Part shown: positions 51,902-59,525 of the stretch, piece after piece
How the letters are laid out: the number at the start of each line of letters is the position of its first letter
Position numbering within the stretch: position 1 is the first letter of the stretch
Assembly: GCA_934661375.1 (NCBI GenBank)
Contig: CAKUJH010000021.1
Span: forward strand, 1-59,525
Direction: 5' to 3'
DNA: 59,525 nucleotides
From: an uncultured Victivallales bacterium
GTDB taxonomy: Bacteria > Verrucomicrobiota > Lentisphaeria > Victivallales > UBA1829
Position numbers and translations under genes: made by a program
The notes under the pieces: generated by a model
Database searches by the model: none
The model's input: the letters and a program-made list of their open reading frames with translations, nothing else
Told to the model about the DNA's origin: nothing

Positions 51902-53614
51902 ATGGATTCTATGGACAAAAAAGATGTTTACAATGTAACGGATCTTGCCGTTCCATTTGATGTGGAATGCGATATGAGCAGCCGGATGATCCCGATGCGC
52001 GACGGAGTCCGGCTTCATGCCGTGATTTATTTCCCGCTGAAACGTCCGGAACGCACAGGCATTGTGCTGATCCGTACCCCGTACTGCCGGACCACCTGGT
52101 TTCAGCTGCCCGTTGCGGAGGCATTGCAGCATCAGCAGATTGTCATGATCCAATCCTGCCGCGGAACGGCATGGAGTGAAGGCGAATGGGATCCCGCCGA
52201 TACCGAACTCGAATTCCGGGACGCGGAAGACACGTTCGCTTACCTGGAAAAACAGGATTTCTACAATGGACGCTGCGCCATGACCGGCGGCAGTTATCCC
52301 GGCTGGGTTCAATGGGCTGCCGCCCGTTCCGGATATGAAGGACTGGTCGCGCTGACTCCCAATGTGGCTCCGCTGACCGGCTGTGTCGGAGCCGCGGTAC
52401 GGGGCGGCGGAGTGCAGCTGAGCTTCGCGGTCAACTGGATGCTTTCCATGTATCACCGCCGCAGATACGGGTATGCCGGAGTGCCGGACTACAATGCCAT
52501 GAAAACAGTCTGGCATACGCCGGTCATTGACTGCGACCATGCCGCCGCATATCCGGATGTTCCCGCGTTCCGTCATTTTCTGCGCTGCGCGGATGCTCCA
52601 CATCATCAACTGACTGCGCATCAGACACATTTTTCCCGGATGAAAGTCCCCGCTCTGATTTCCGGCGGCTGGTTTGACGGATTCCTGCCGGACACCATCG
52701 AAAGTTTCCTGCGGATGCAGAACCAGGCAGCCACGGAAAAAGCACGGAAATTCACCCGGCTGGTCATTGGACCGTGGGGACACGGCGGACTGCTGAATCC
52801 GGAACTGTTCGGCGTCCGCAATGATCGTTCCCAGGTGATCCGCTGGGAGGTCCGGTTCATGTACGGTCTGCTGCGTCATCCGGATCGCGACCCTCTGCCG
52901 GGGAAAAATGCCGTGCATTATTTCATGATCGGGGAAAACCGCTGGCGCGACAGTGAATGCTGGCCGCCCGCCGGAACTCAGGAACAGCGCTGGTATCTGC
53001 ACTCCGGCGGCAATGCCAATACCGCTTTCGGAGACGGCTCGATTACAGAGTCTGCGCCGGGAGTGGAAACTCCGGACTGTTTTGTCAGTGATCCGGCACA
53101 TCCGGTGCTGTCGAACCGCGGCGCACATGATTCACTGGGCTGTTACGACCGTCGCGAAGAGGAAACACGATCCGATGTACTGGTATATACGATGCCGGTC
53201 CGGAAAAAAACGCTGGCTGTAACCGGTCCGGTGCGCCTGCGTTTTCACGCGGCAGTGTCTGCACCCGATACGGATTTTGTGGTTCATCTGCTGGATGTAA
53301 CGCCGGACGGCAGAGCGTTGTGGCTGACCCGCGGTGTTCTGCGCGCCCGCTACCGGAACGGAACCGAAAAACCGGAACTGCTGGTTCCGAACAGAATCAC
53401 GGAATTTGAAGTGGTGCTGAATGATATTGCCGCGGCGTTTCTGCCGGGACATGCTTTGCGGATTGAGTTATGCGGGCAGGATTTCCCCACGTGTGGACGC
53501 AATCCCAACACCGGTAATGAATATACCACGGATCCGGAACTGCGCTGTGCCGCGGTTACGGTATATCATGATGCGGAACATCCCGCGGAACTGCTGCTGC
53601 CGGTTCTTCCCTGA
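51902..53614 (+). CDS. CocE/NonD family serine hydrolase, 570 aa
   Basis: Peptidase S15/CocE-type alpha/beta hydrolase. The nucleophile elbow is TGGSYPGW (Ser about 131), the catalytic Asp is in SGGWFDGFL and the His in GPWGHGG. The C-terminal jelly-roll domain of about 230 residues, ending near YTTDPELRCAAVTVYHD, is complete. The family includes cocaine esterase, cephalosporin acylases and X-Pro peptidases. No signal peptide. In a glycan cluster it may deacylate the substrate. Last plus-strand gene before the LacI regulator, 70 bases after the isomerase. Confidence 0.88.
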   Translation: MDSMDKKDVYNVTDLAVPFDVECDMSSRMIPMRDGVRLHAVIYFPLKRPERTGIVLIRTPYCRTTWFQLPVAEALQHQQIVMIQSCRGTAWSEGEWDPADTELEFRDAEDTFAYLEKQDFYNGRCAMTGGSYPGWVQWAAARSGYEGLVALTPNVAPLTGCVGAAVRGGGVQLSFAVNWMLSMYHRRRYGYAGVPDYNAMKTVWHTPVIDCDHAAAYPDVPAFRHFLRCADAPHHQLTAHQTHFSRMKVPALISGGWFDGFLPDTIESFLRMQNQAATEKARKFTRLVIGPWGHGGLLNPELFGVRNDRSQVIRWEVRFMYGLLRHPDRDPLPGKNAVHYFMIGENRWRDSECWPPAGTQEQRWYLHSGGNANTAFGDGSITESAPGVETPDCFVSDPAHPVLSNRGAHDSLGCYDRREEETRSDVLVYTMPVRKKTLAVTGPVRLRFHAAVSAPDTDFVVHLLDVTPDGRALWLTRGVLRARYRNGTEKPELLVPNRITEFEVVLNDIAAAFLPGHALRIELCGQDFPTCGRNPNTGNEYTTDPELRCAAVTVYHDAEHPAELLLPVLP

Positions 53615-53621
53615 AGGACAG

Positions 53622-54623
53622 TCATCTGCGGTTCCGCCGCCGGTCGGACAAGCTGATTTTCCGCACTGTGCCTTCCTGCCGGATATACAGTTCCGGAGCG
53701 ACGGTCCAATGACTTCCAGTCGGGAGCAGCGGACGGTTGACCACAAAATATTCCATGATCTGGAAGATTTCCGACATCTCATAGTAGATGTGGTCGCAGG
53801 GATACTTGATGTCCGTCAGAAAATCTTCCGGGCGGTCGTGGGATAGTATGCTGACGTCCACCGGAACCCGCAGCCCCTGTTTTTTCAGCACTTCGATTGT
53901 GCCGTCCTGCAAAGTGTGTCCGGTACAGAAAACGGCTGTCGGGATGGTTTCGCGGTTCCGCAGAAAATCATACAGCTGATCCTGCCAGGCCGGGGCGGGT
54001 GCATTGATTCCGAATATGTCCACGCGGGAGTCCGGACAGGAATGCCGGAATTCAATTTCAAAACTTTTCTGCCGTGCCGCCAGAGCGGGCGCATTCTGCA
54101 CGGTAACAATCAGAATGTCCCGGTGTCCCATGTCCATGAGATAATGTGCGGCAAGTTCGCCGCCGACATGGTTGTCCGTTTCGATGGAAATATTGGTGGC
54201 GCGGGTGCCGTCGGAAAGAACGTTGATGGAGTAAAGATCCGGATTGACATCCAGAGCTTTCTGCATAATCCGCGGGTCGTACAGGGATCCGAACACCACG
54301 GTGTCGGCGCGTCTTGCCAGTTCCATGAAATGCGCCGGATCTTTTTCAATGTCCGCCTGTATCAGATGCATCTGCCGGATGCGGAGACAGTTTTCCAGAT
54401 GCCGGACAAGGTTGGACTGAAAAACGTTTTCGCCGCGGGAGCCGACCAGAATGGTGTTCTGCATATTGAGATTCTGCCGGCTGAAACCGTTGCTGTTGAG
54501 GAAGCGGACGACGCGCTGCCGGGTTTCCTGTTTGACCGCGGGGTCATTCCGCAGACAGCGCACGATGGTTGACCGGCTCAACCCTAATTGCCGTGCGGCT
54601 TCTTCCTGCGTGATTTTTTTCAT
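53622..54623 (-). CDS. LacI/GalR family transcriptional regulator, 333 aa
   Basis: The N-terminal lacI helix-turn-helix is KKITQEEAARQLGLSRSTIV, with the hinge at about 50-60, and the rest is a periplasmic-binding-protein-like domain (ILVGSRGENVFQSNL, HILI-type strands, and FCTGHTLQDG). It should bind a sugar and control the preceding cluster. The frame opens at 54662; AAGGAAAC before the ATG at 54623 and the HTH position decide the start. It converges on the CocE gene with a seven-base gap. No clear palindromic operator was seen by eye. Confidence 0.92.
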   Translation of the reverse strand: MKKITQEEAARQLGLSRSTIVRCLRNDPAVKQETRQRVVRFLNSNGFSRQNLNMQNTILVGSRGENVFQSNLVRHLENCLRIRQMHLIQADIEKDPAHFMELARRADTVVFGSLYDPRIMQKALDVNPDLYSINVLSDGTRATNISIETDNHVGGELAAHYLMDMGHRDILIVTVQNAPALAARQKSFEIEFRHSCPDSRVDIFGINAPAPAWQDQLYDFLRNRETIPTAVFCTGHTLQDGTIEVLKKQGLRVPVDVSILSHDRPEDFLTDIKYPCDHIYYEMSEIFQIMEYFVVNRPLLPTGSHWTVAPELYIRQEGTVRKISLSDRRRNRR

Positions 54624-54713
54624 TTCCGTTTCCTTGCAGCTGATTTTATCTGTTGTTTTCAAATTATAATGAGAAACTGTTTTTTCAAGTTTTTTTCTTT
54701 TGATTTCCGCATT

Positions 54714-54753
54714 TTCCGCCGCAAATATTTCATGAAGTTGAAAAGCGGCGGAA
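54714..54753 (+). promoter_or_regulatory. 9-bp inverted repeat overlapping the uvrB promoter
   Basis: TTCCGCCGC (54714-54722) and GCGGCGGAA (54745-54753) are perfect inverted repeats 22 bases apart. The right arm lies inside the spacer of the uvrB promoter, so binding there would affect transcription. Confidence 0.5.
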
Positions 54754-54765
54754 TGATGCTATAGT
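54738..54765 (+). promoter_or_regulatory. Promoter of uvrB
   Basis: TTGAAA (54738-54743), 16 bases, TATAGT (54760-54765), about 37 bases before the ATG. Confidence 0.55.
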
Positions 54766-54801
54766 AATGCGCAGAATTACAGATAATGGAAAACTGAAAC
54801 T

Positions 54802-56949
54802 ATGTTTGCTCTGAAATCAGAATATCAGCCGGCAGGCGATCAGCCCGAAGCGATTGCGGAACTGGTCCGGGGCCTTAAGGAAGGGAAAAAATATCAGACC
54901 TTGCTGGGCGTCACAGGATCAGGCAAGACGTTTACTCTCGCAAATGTACTGGCGCAGGTGAACCGTCCCGCTCTGATGCTGTCCCACAACAAGACTCTGG
55001 CGGCACAGCTTTACAGTGAACTGAAATCTTTCCTGCCGGACAACGCCGTGGAATATTTCATCAGTTACTATGACTATTATCTGCCGGAATCTTATATTCC
55101 TCAGACCGATACCTATATTGCCAAAGATGCCAGCATCAATGAGAATATCGAACGTATGCGTCTTTCCGCAACGGCATCCCTGCTGGAACGTCGCGATGTG
55201 CTGGCGGTTGCCAGTGTGTCGTGCATATACGGTTTGACTGCGCGCGAAGACTATGAATGCATGTGCATTCCGCTGTCCATCGGACAGGAGATCGGGCGCA
55301 ATGAACTGCTGAAACGTCTGGTGGAAGTGCAGTTTGACCGCAATGATCTGGCGCCGGAACGCGGACAGTTCCGGGTTCGCGGCGATAATGTGGATATTTT
55401 TCTGCCGCAGAAAGAGGAACTGCTGCGGGTGGAATTCTGGGGAGATTCGGTGGAATCGCTGACCCGCTGTGATCCGGTATCGGGCAGGGTGCGTTCCCGT
55501 CCGGATTCGGTGATGATTTTCCCTCCGCGTCATTTTGTGCTGCCGCAGGAACGGATCAATGCGGCGACGGAGAACATTCTCAAGGAAATGAAAGAGCGGG
55601 TTGCCTGGTTTGAATCGCAGGGCAAACTGGTCGAGGCGCAGCGTCTGTATCAGCGGGTCAATTACGATGTGGAAATGATGCGCGAAATCGGCTATTGTTC
55701 CGGCATTGAGAATTATTCGCGGCATCTGGGCGGACGCGCTCCGGGTTCGCGGCCGTTCTGTCTGCTGGACTTTTTCCCGAAGGATTACATCACGATCATA
55801 GATGAATCCCATGCGACGATTCCGCAGATCATGGCGATGTACAAAGCGGACCGGAGCCGGAAGCAGACTCTGGTCGATCACGGATTCCGGCTGCCTTCCG
55901 CGCTGGACAACCGGCCGTTGAAATTTGAGGAATTCACTTCGCTGCTGGGCGATGTGATTTTTGTTTCCGCCACGCCGGCGCAGTATGAACTGGAACTGTG
56001 CGGCGGTTCAGTGGTGGAGCAGGTAGTGCGTCCGACCGGACTGCTGGATCCGCCGGTGGAAGTGCGCAAGCTGGAAGGTCAGGTGGATGATGTGATGGAG
56101 GAAATCCGGCGCTGCACCGAAAGCGGCGGACGCTCCATGGTTGCCACATTGACCAAGAAAAGTGCGGAACGTCTGGCGGATTATCTGAGTGAACTCGGAC
56201 TGAAAGTAAAGTACCTGCATTCGGAAATCGACGTGATCGAACGGGTGCGTCTGCTTTCCGAACTCCGACGCGGCGATTTCGACTGCATTGTCGGAATCAA
56301 TCTGCTGCGCGAGGGTATCGACCTGCCGGAACTGAAGCTGGTGGCGATTCTGGATGCGGACAAGGAAGGTTTTCTGCGGTCGGCGCGTTCGCTGGTGCAG
56401 GTCGCCGGACGCGCCGCGCGAAATTCTGAGGGGCGCGTGATTCTGTATGCCGATCAGATCACCGACAGTATGAAAGCCCTGATAGACACCACCAATGCCC
56501 GGCGCGCCAAACAGCAGGCTTACAATGAAGAACATCATATCGTCCCGAAAACCATCATCAAATCACAGCGGGAAACCATTACGGATGTTCTCGGTCTGTC
56601 GCCGTCCTCTGCGGAAAACCGCACCACTTACAGTATGGATGAACTGCACGAAACCGCAGCTCTGATCCGGGAGGACCGCGCCGCGTTCAAGTCTGCCAGA
56701 CAGGGACGCAAAGGCAAACTGCTCCGCATGGAGCAGCCGGACTGGGAAGGACTGGACATGAACGAACTGATGACTGCACTGGAAAAAGAGATGCTTGCGG
56801 CGGCGGAAAATCTGGAATTTGAACGGGCTGCGCAGCTGCGGGACCGGATCCGCGAGATTGAAAACTCCGGCTCACCGGACCATGCCGCAAAAATGCCGCC
56901 GGCTCCGACAAAACGCGCGTCCGGCGGACGTAAGAAATCATCCCGGTAA
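54802..56949 (+). CDS. uvrB: Excinuclease ABC subunit UvrB, 715 aa
   Basis: Nucleotide excision repair helicase-like protein that verifies damage and hands DNA to UvrC. Walker A GVTGSGKT (36-43), the beta-hairpin SYYDYYLPESYIPQTDTYI (about 90-110), the DEAD-like DESHAT, the C-terminal helicase half (LVQVAGRAARNSEGRV) and a UVR motif (AENLEFERAAQLRDRIREIE) are all intact. Longer than most UvrB (about 670) because of a basic tail. No neighbouring uvr gene. An inverted repeat overlaps its promoter. Confidence 0.98.
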   Translation: MFALKSEYQPAGDQPEAIAELVRGLKEGKKYQTLLGVTGSGKTFTLANVLAQVNRPALMLSHNKTLAAQLYSELKSFLPDNAVEYFISYYDYYLPESYIPQTDTYIAKDASINENIERMRLSATASLLERRDVLAVASVSCIYGLTAREDYECMCIPLSIGQEIGRNELLKRLVEVQFDRNDLAPERGQFRVRGDNVDIFLPQKEELLRVEFWGDSVESLTRCDPVSGRVRSRPDSVMIFPPRHFVLPQERINAATENILKEMKERVAWFESQGKLVEAQRLYQRVNYDVEMMREIGYCSGIENYSRHLGGRAPGSRPFCLLDFFPKDYITIIDESHATIPQIMAMYKADRSRKQTLVDHGFRLPSALDNRPLKFEEFTSLLGDVIFVSATPAQYELELCGGSVVEQVVRPTGLLDPPVEVRKLEGQVDDVMEEIRRCTESGGRSMVATLTKKSAERLADYLSELGLKVKYLHSEIDVIERVRLLSELRRGDFDCIVGINLLREGIDLPELKLVAILDADKEGFLRSARSLVQVAGRAARNSEGRVILYADQITDSMKALIDTTNARRAKQQAYNEEHHIVPKTIIKSQRETITDVLGLSPSSAENRTTYSMDELHETAALIREDRAAFKSARQGRKGKLLRMEQPDWEGLDMNELMTALEKEMLAAAENLEFERAAQLRDRIREIENSGSPDHAAKMPPAPTKRASGGRKKSSR

Positions 56950-56957
56950 AACTGTGT

Positions 56958-58502
56958 TCAGTCCTTTTTGGAACGGTACCATTCGGGAGTGATTCCCAGT
57001 TTGTCTATTTTATAATGTATAATGCGTTCGGAGAGCCCCAGCTGCCGGGCGGCGGCTGCAACGTTTCCCGCGTTGGCTTTCAATGCCTCCACGATCAGTT
57101 CCCGTTCGAACGAGTTGACCAGGGTCTTGAAATTCGCTTTGGCATCGGGATGAATCACTGCCGTGCCGGACGCCTCGCCGGTCTGAAGCGAGGGCGGCAG
57201 ATCATAGCCGTGAATCACGGTGTCCGAGGCGGTCAGGACAGCCCGTTCGATACAGTTTTCCAGTTCGCGTACGTTGCCGGGCCAATGGTAGGACATCAGC
57301 ATGTTGATGGCGGGGGTGGAAATCCGCGAGATGTTCTTGCCGTGCATACGGTTGTATTTGCCGAGGAAATGATCGGCAAGCAGAATGATGTCGCTGGCGC
57401 GTTTGTGCAGACAGGGGAGCTGAATGGGAAAAACATTGAGCCGGTAATACAAGTCTTCGCGGAATTGTCCTTCCGCCATGAGTTTTTCCAGATCGCGGCT
57501 GGTGGCGGCGAGAAGCCGGACATCCAGTTTGATTTCCTCGTTGCTGCCGACGCGGGTAATGGTGCGTTCCTGCAGGAAACGCAGGAGTTTGACCTGAACA
57601 TTGACGCTGAGATCGCCGATTTCGTCAAGGAAAAGCGTTCCGCCGTTGGCTGCTTCCGCACGGCCGATGCGCCGGGCAACGGCACCGGTGAAGGCGCCTT
57701 TTTCATAGCCGAACAGTTCGCTTTCGATCAGGTTGTCGGGCAGGGCGGCGCAGTTGACTGCGACAAACGGTTTGGTATTGCGGTTGCTGGACATATAAAT
57801 GGCGCGGGCGATCAGTTCTTTGCCTGTGCCGGACGCTCCGCGGATGAGAACCGTGGCATTGCTGCCAGCCACCTGCGAAATCATTTTATAGACGGCGCGC
57901 ATGGCGTTGCAGTTGCCGATGATGTTGGAAGGACGCGGAGTGGTGCCGAGTTCTTCACGCAGCCGCATGTTTTCTTCCAGCAGTTTGCGGCGTTCCTCAT
58001 GCTGTTCCAGACAGGACGCCACGGCTTCGGCGATGATGTTGGCGACGGTTTCGAGCAGCCGGAGATCCTGATCAAGATTGCCCCGGACTTCGGTTTCGCG
58101 GTCGATGCTCAAGGTGCCGATGACATTTTCCATGTGAATAATCGGGACACAGAGAAAAGCGATATGTCCTTTTTTGGGACGCGCCTGCGTGCGGCCGAGA
58201 AATTCCGGTTCTTTGGAGATGTCCGGAATCAGAGCGGGTTTTCCGGTCTGGGCAACCTTGCCGGTAATTCCTTCCCCGATCATGTATTTGCCGCGGTTGA
58301 TTTCGTCGCCGGTCAGCCCGTTGGAGGCTTCGATGAACAGAGTGTCGCCGTGCCGCATGGTGATGGTTCCGCGCAGCAATCCCATTTCCTTGTGCAGAAT
58401 ATTCAGTACGTTGCGGAGCAGTTCCGACACGTTGTGTTCGTGAACGATGGTATAGCTGATCTGATTCAGCACGGCGATTTCAATCTGGTTGCGATCAGGC
58501 AT
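56958..58502 (-). CDS. NifA-like sigma54-dependent activator (GAF-AAA+-Fis), 514 aa
   Basis: A GAF sensor domain (about 20-165) is followed by an AAA+ domain: Walker A GASGTGKE (222-229), the sigma54-contact loop GAFTGA (269-274), Walker B LFLDEIGD (290-297). A C-terminal Fis-type helix-turn-helix ends the protein (NVAAAARQLGLSERIIHYKI). This is the NifA-type domain order and the activator should open promoters bound by sigma54 polymerase. The frame remains open to 58838, but the ATG at 58502 has AAGGAGA upstream and starts the GAF domain correctly. It is divergent from the glutamine synthetase gene, whose upstream region has a -24/-12 promoter and an inverted repeat, so it very likely regulates that gene. 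Confidence 0.95.
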   Translation of the reverse strand: MPDRNQIEIAVLNQISYTIVHEHNVSELLRNVLNILHKEMGLLRGTITMRHGDTLFIEASNGLTGDEINRGKYMIGEGITGKVAQTGKPALIPDISKEPEFLGRTQARPKKGHIAFLCVPIIHMENVIGTLSIDRETEVRGNLDQDLRLLETVANIIAEAVASCLEQHEERRKLLEENMRLREELGTTPRPSNIIGNCNAMRAVYKMISQVAGSNATVLIRGASGTGKELIARAIYMSSNRNTKPFVAVNCAALPDNLIESELFGYEKGAFTGAVARRIGRAEAANGGTLFLDEIGDLSVNVQVKLLRFLQERTITRVGSNEEIKLDVRLLAATSRDLEKLMAEGQFREDLYYRLNVFPIQLPCLHKRASDIILLADHFLGKYNRMHGKNISRISTPAINMLMSYHWPGNVRELENCIERAVLTASDTVIHGYDLPPSLQTGEASGTAVIHPDAKANFKTLVNSFERELIVEALKANAGNVAAAARQLGLSERIIHYKIDKLGITPEWYRSKKD

Positions 58503-58549
58503 AAGACCGTTTTCTCTCCTTGATGTTCCAGTTTTTTCTCTTGTCAGGC

Positions 58550-58577
58550 AATATAGTATGAAAAATCTCTTTTTCAA
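58550..58577 (-). promoter_or_regulatory. Promoter of the NifA-like gene
   Basis: On the minus strand TTGAAA (58572-58577), 16 bases, TATATT (58550-58555). Its -35 box ends three bases from the inverted repeat at 58581-58620, which would allow autoregulation. Confidence 0.5.
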
Positions 58578-58580
58578 GTA

Positions 58581-58620
58581 ACAAAAATGTAGGTTGTGGG
58601 AAAAAGACTTACATTTTTGT
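58581..58620 (+). promoter_or_regulatory. Inverted repeat, likely upstream activator site
   Basis: ACAAAAATGTA (58581-58591) and TACATTTTTGT (58610-58620) form a perfect 11-bp inverted repeat with an 18-base centre. Its midpoint is about 115 bases upstream of the predicted sigma54 start, the usual place for an enhancer-binding protein. It is not the classical NifA TGT-N10-ACA. Confidence 0.65.
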
Positions 58621-58687
58621 ATGGTTGAAAGAGCTGAAATCTGTCGTTGAACCGTGCATTCAAGTTCAAAAACGGAATAAAATAAAG

Positions 58688-58704
58688 TTGGCACGGAAAA
58701 TGCT
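58688..58704 (+). promoter_or_regulatory. Sigma54 (-24/-12) promoter of glutamine synthetase
   Basis: TTGGCACGGAAAATGCT: the invariant GG and GC are separated by exactly ten bases and the -24 element TTGGCACG matches the consensus fully. The predicted start is near 58715, leaving a leader of about 40 bases. Confidence 0.85.
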
Positions 58705-58755
58705 GTATACAAACCGTTGAGAAAAAACAAACCATCCAGTATAAGGAGTCGAAAT

Positions 58756-59525
58756 ATGAACTGTGACAGAAAAGGTGCCATCCGGGCGGTGCTGGCCCGG
58801 GAAGAACTGGGAGAAAAGGAACTTGCTCCCTTCACCACGGAACACTATGGAGAAGATGTTTTTCATTTCTCCCGTATGAAAGAATGTCTCCCGAAACCCA
58901 TTTACCAGAAACTCATGGATACCGTGAGCGAAGGCAAGCCGCTGGATCAGTCCATCGCTGATGCCGTTGCCCATGCCATGAAAGAATGGGCTCTGGAAAA
59001 AGGCGCAACTCACTTCACCCACTGGTTCCAGCCGATGACCGGAACCACGGCGGAAAAGCATGACTCTTTCCTTGAACCGGTCGGCAACGGTCAGGCGATC
59101 ATGTCGTTCTCCGGCAAAAACCTGATTGTCAGCGAACCGGATGCTTCGAGCTTCCCCTCCGGCGGTATCCGCTCCACTTTTGAGGCCCGCGGTTACACCG
59201 CATGGGATCCGACCAGCCCCGCGTTCATCAAACGCGGCCGCAACGGTGCAACCCTCTGCATTCCGACAGCGTTCTGTGCGTATGCCGGTGAAGCTCTGGA
59301 TAAAAAGACTCCGCTGCTGCGTTCCATGCAGGCGCTCAACCTGTCGGTCAAGCGTCTGATGAAATGCTTCGGCTACGATGGTTCCAAAAATGCCAAAGTC
59401 GCGCTCGGTCCGGAACAGGAATACTTCCTGATTGACGAACACTTCTATTATGCGCGTCCCGACCTGGTTCAGACCGGCCGTACACTGTTCGGTGCGCCGC
59501 CGCCGAAACATCAGCAGCTGGAAGA
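58756..59525 (+). CDS. glnN: Glutamine synthetase type III, partial (first 256 codons)
   Basis: The frame runs off the window end without a stop. The N-terminus has the type III features: THFTHWFQPMTGTTAEKHD (residues about 85-105), FSGKNLIVSEPDASSFPSGG, and the first part of the catalytic domain KVALGPEQEYFLID with the metal-binding Glu residues. GSIII (GlnN) proteins are about 700 residues, much longer than GSI, and make glutamine from glutamate and ammonia with ATP. AAGGAG precedes the ATG. The -24/-12 promoter and the divergent NifA-like activator indicate nitrogen-controlled expression. Confidence 0.96.
   Translation, partial: MNCDRKGAIRAVLAREELGEKELAPFTTEHYGEDVFHFSRMKECLPKPIYQKLMDTVSEGKPLDQSIADAVAHAMKEWALEKGATHFTHWFQPMTGTTAEKHDSFLEPVGNGQAIMSFSGKNLIVSEPDASSFPSGGIRSTFEARGYTAWDPTSPAFIKRGRNGATLCIPTAFCAYAGEALDKKTPLLRSMQALNLSVKRLMKCFGYDGSKNAKVALGPEQEYFLIDEHFYYARPDLVQTGRTLFGAPPPKHQQLE

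Noticed and set aside
57015..58523. 502-codon plus-strand frame opposite the NifA-like activator
   Set aside because: The minus strand has Walker A, GAFTGA and Fis motifs; the plus-strand frame is a by-product of codon bias.
58581..58620. Inverted repeat considered as an intrinsic terminator
   Set aside because: AT-rich arms, an 18-base centre and no T run after the right arm; its position upstream of a -24/-12 promoter fits an activator site better.

Overview
The window looks like chromosomal DNA of a Gram-negative bacterium of the Lentisphaerota (Victivallis-like) lineage. This is an inference from gene content: pseudopilin-like proteins with the [20 protein letters not shown] signature placed inside carbohydrate clusters, many hydrolases and carbohydrate-binding modules of the Lentisphaerota/Planctomycetota style, a lipid A L-Ara4N operon, a carboxyspermidine-type polyamine pathway and a type III glutamine synthetase. 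Starts are usually preceded by AAGGAG-like Shine-Dalgarno sites, and several promoters match the sigma70 consensus closely. I saw no tRNA, rRNA, CRISPR array, insertion sequence or phage gene.

Layout. (1) 172-9356, minus strand: a six-gene glycan operon (pseudopilin, GH-A-like glycosidase, six-hairpin glycosidase, TIM-barrel isomerase/epimerase, Gfo/Idh/MocA oxidoreductase, SSS transporter). It is divergent from an AraC regulator (9688-10557) that lies beside two copies of a 23-bp direct repeat. (2) 10746-15330, plus strand: beta-helix glycosidase-like protein, MFS transporter and CE15 glucuronoyl esterase, all without signal peptides. (3) 15345-18252: ROK regulator, DegT aminotransferase and a 29-residue basic ribosomal-protein-like ORF. 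(4) 18364-29012: housekeeping genes (LdcA, an unknown protein, HisF, then malic enzyme-PanC-PanE-Rex, AcpS/RadC, a TSCPD protein, RsmI) and a candidate small RNA near 25300-25475. (5) 28185-33313, minus strand: SpeA, carboxynorspermidine dehydrogenase, carboxynorspermidine decarboxylase and an Mrp/Nbp35 ATPase, a spermidine route through carboxyspermidine. (6) 33520-39128, minus strand: arnC-arnA-arnD-arnT without arnB or arnE/F. (7) 39386-54623: an XRE-cupin regulator divergent from a phosphomannose-isomerase-like protein, followed by a second glycan cluster (two pseudopilins with almost identical 5' ends, a lipoprotein, CBM9/DUF4091-like, TIM-barrel and six-hairpin proteins, D-lyxose isomerase, CocE hydrolase) closed by a LacI regulator. 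(8) 54802-59525: uvrB, then a NifA-like sigma54 activator divergent from type III glutamine synthetase, with a canonical -24/-12 promoter and an upstream inverted repeat.

How the parts fit. Two catabolic clusters each combine pseudopilin-like exported proteins, secreted or cytoplasmic carbohydrate enzymes and a dedicated regulator, with no SusC/SusD pair. The pseudopilins may do a surface job that SusCD does in Bacteroidota, which is the best candidate here for an undescribed system. The clearest regulatory logic is the glnN/activator pair, the AraC repeats and the GAACAC operator shared by the XRE-cupin divergent genes.
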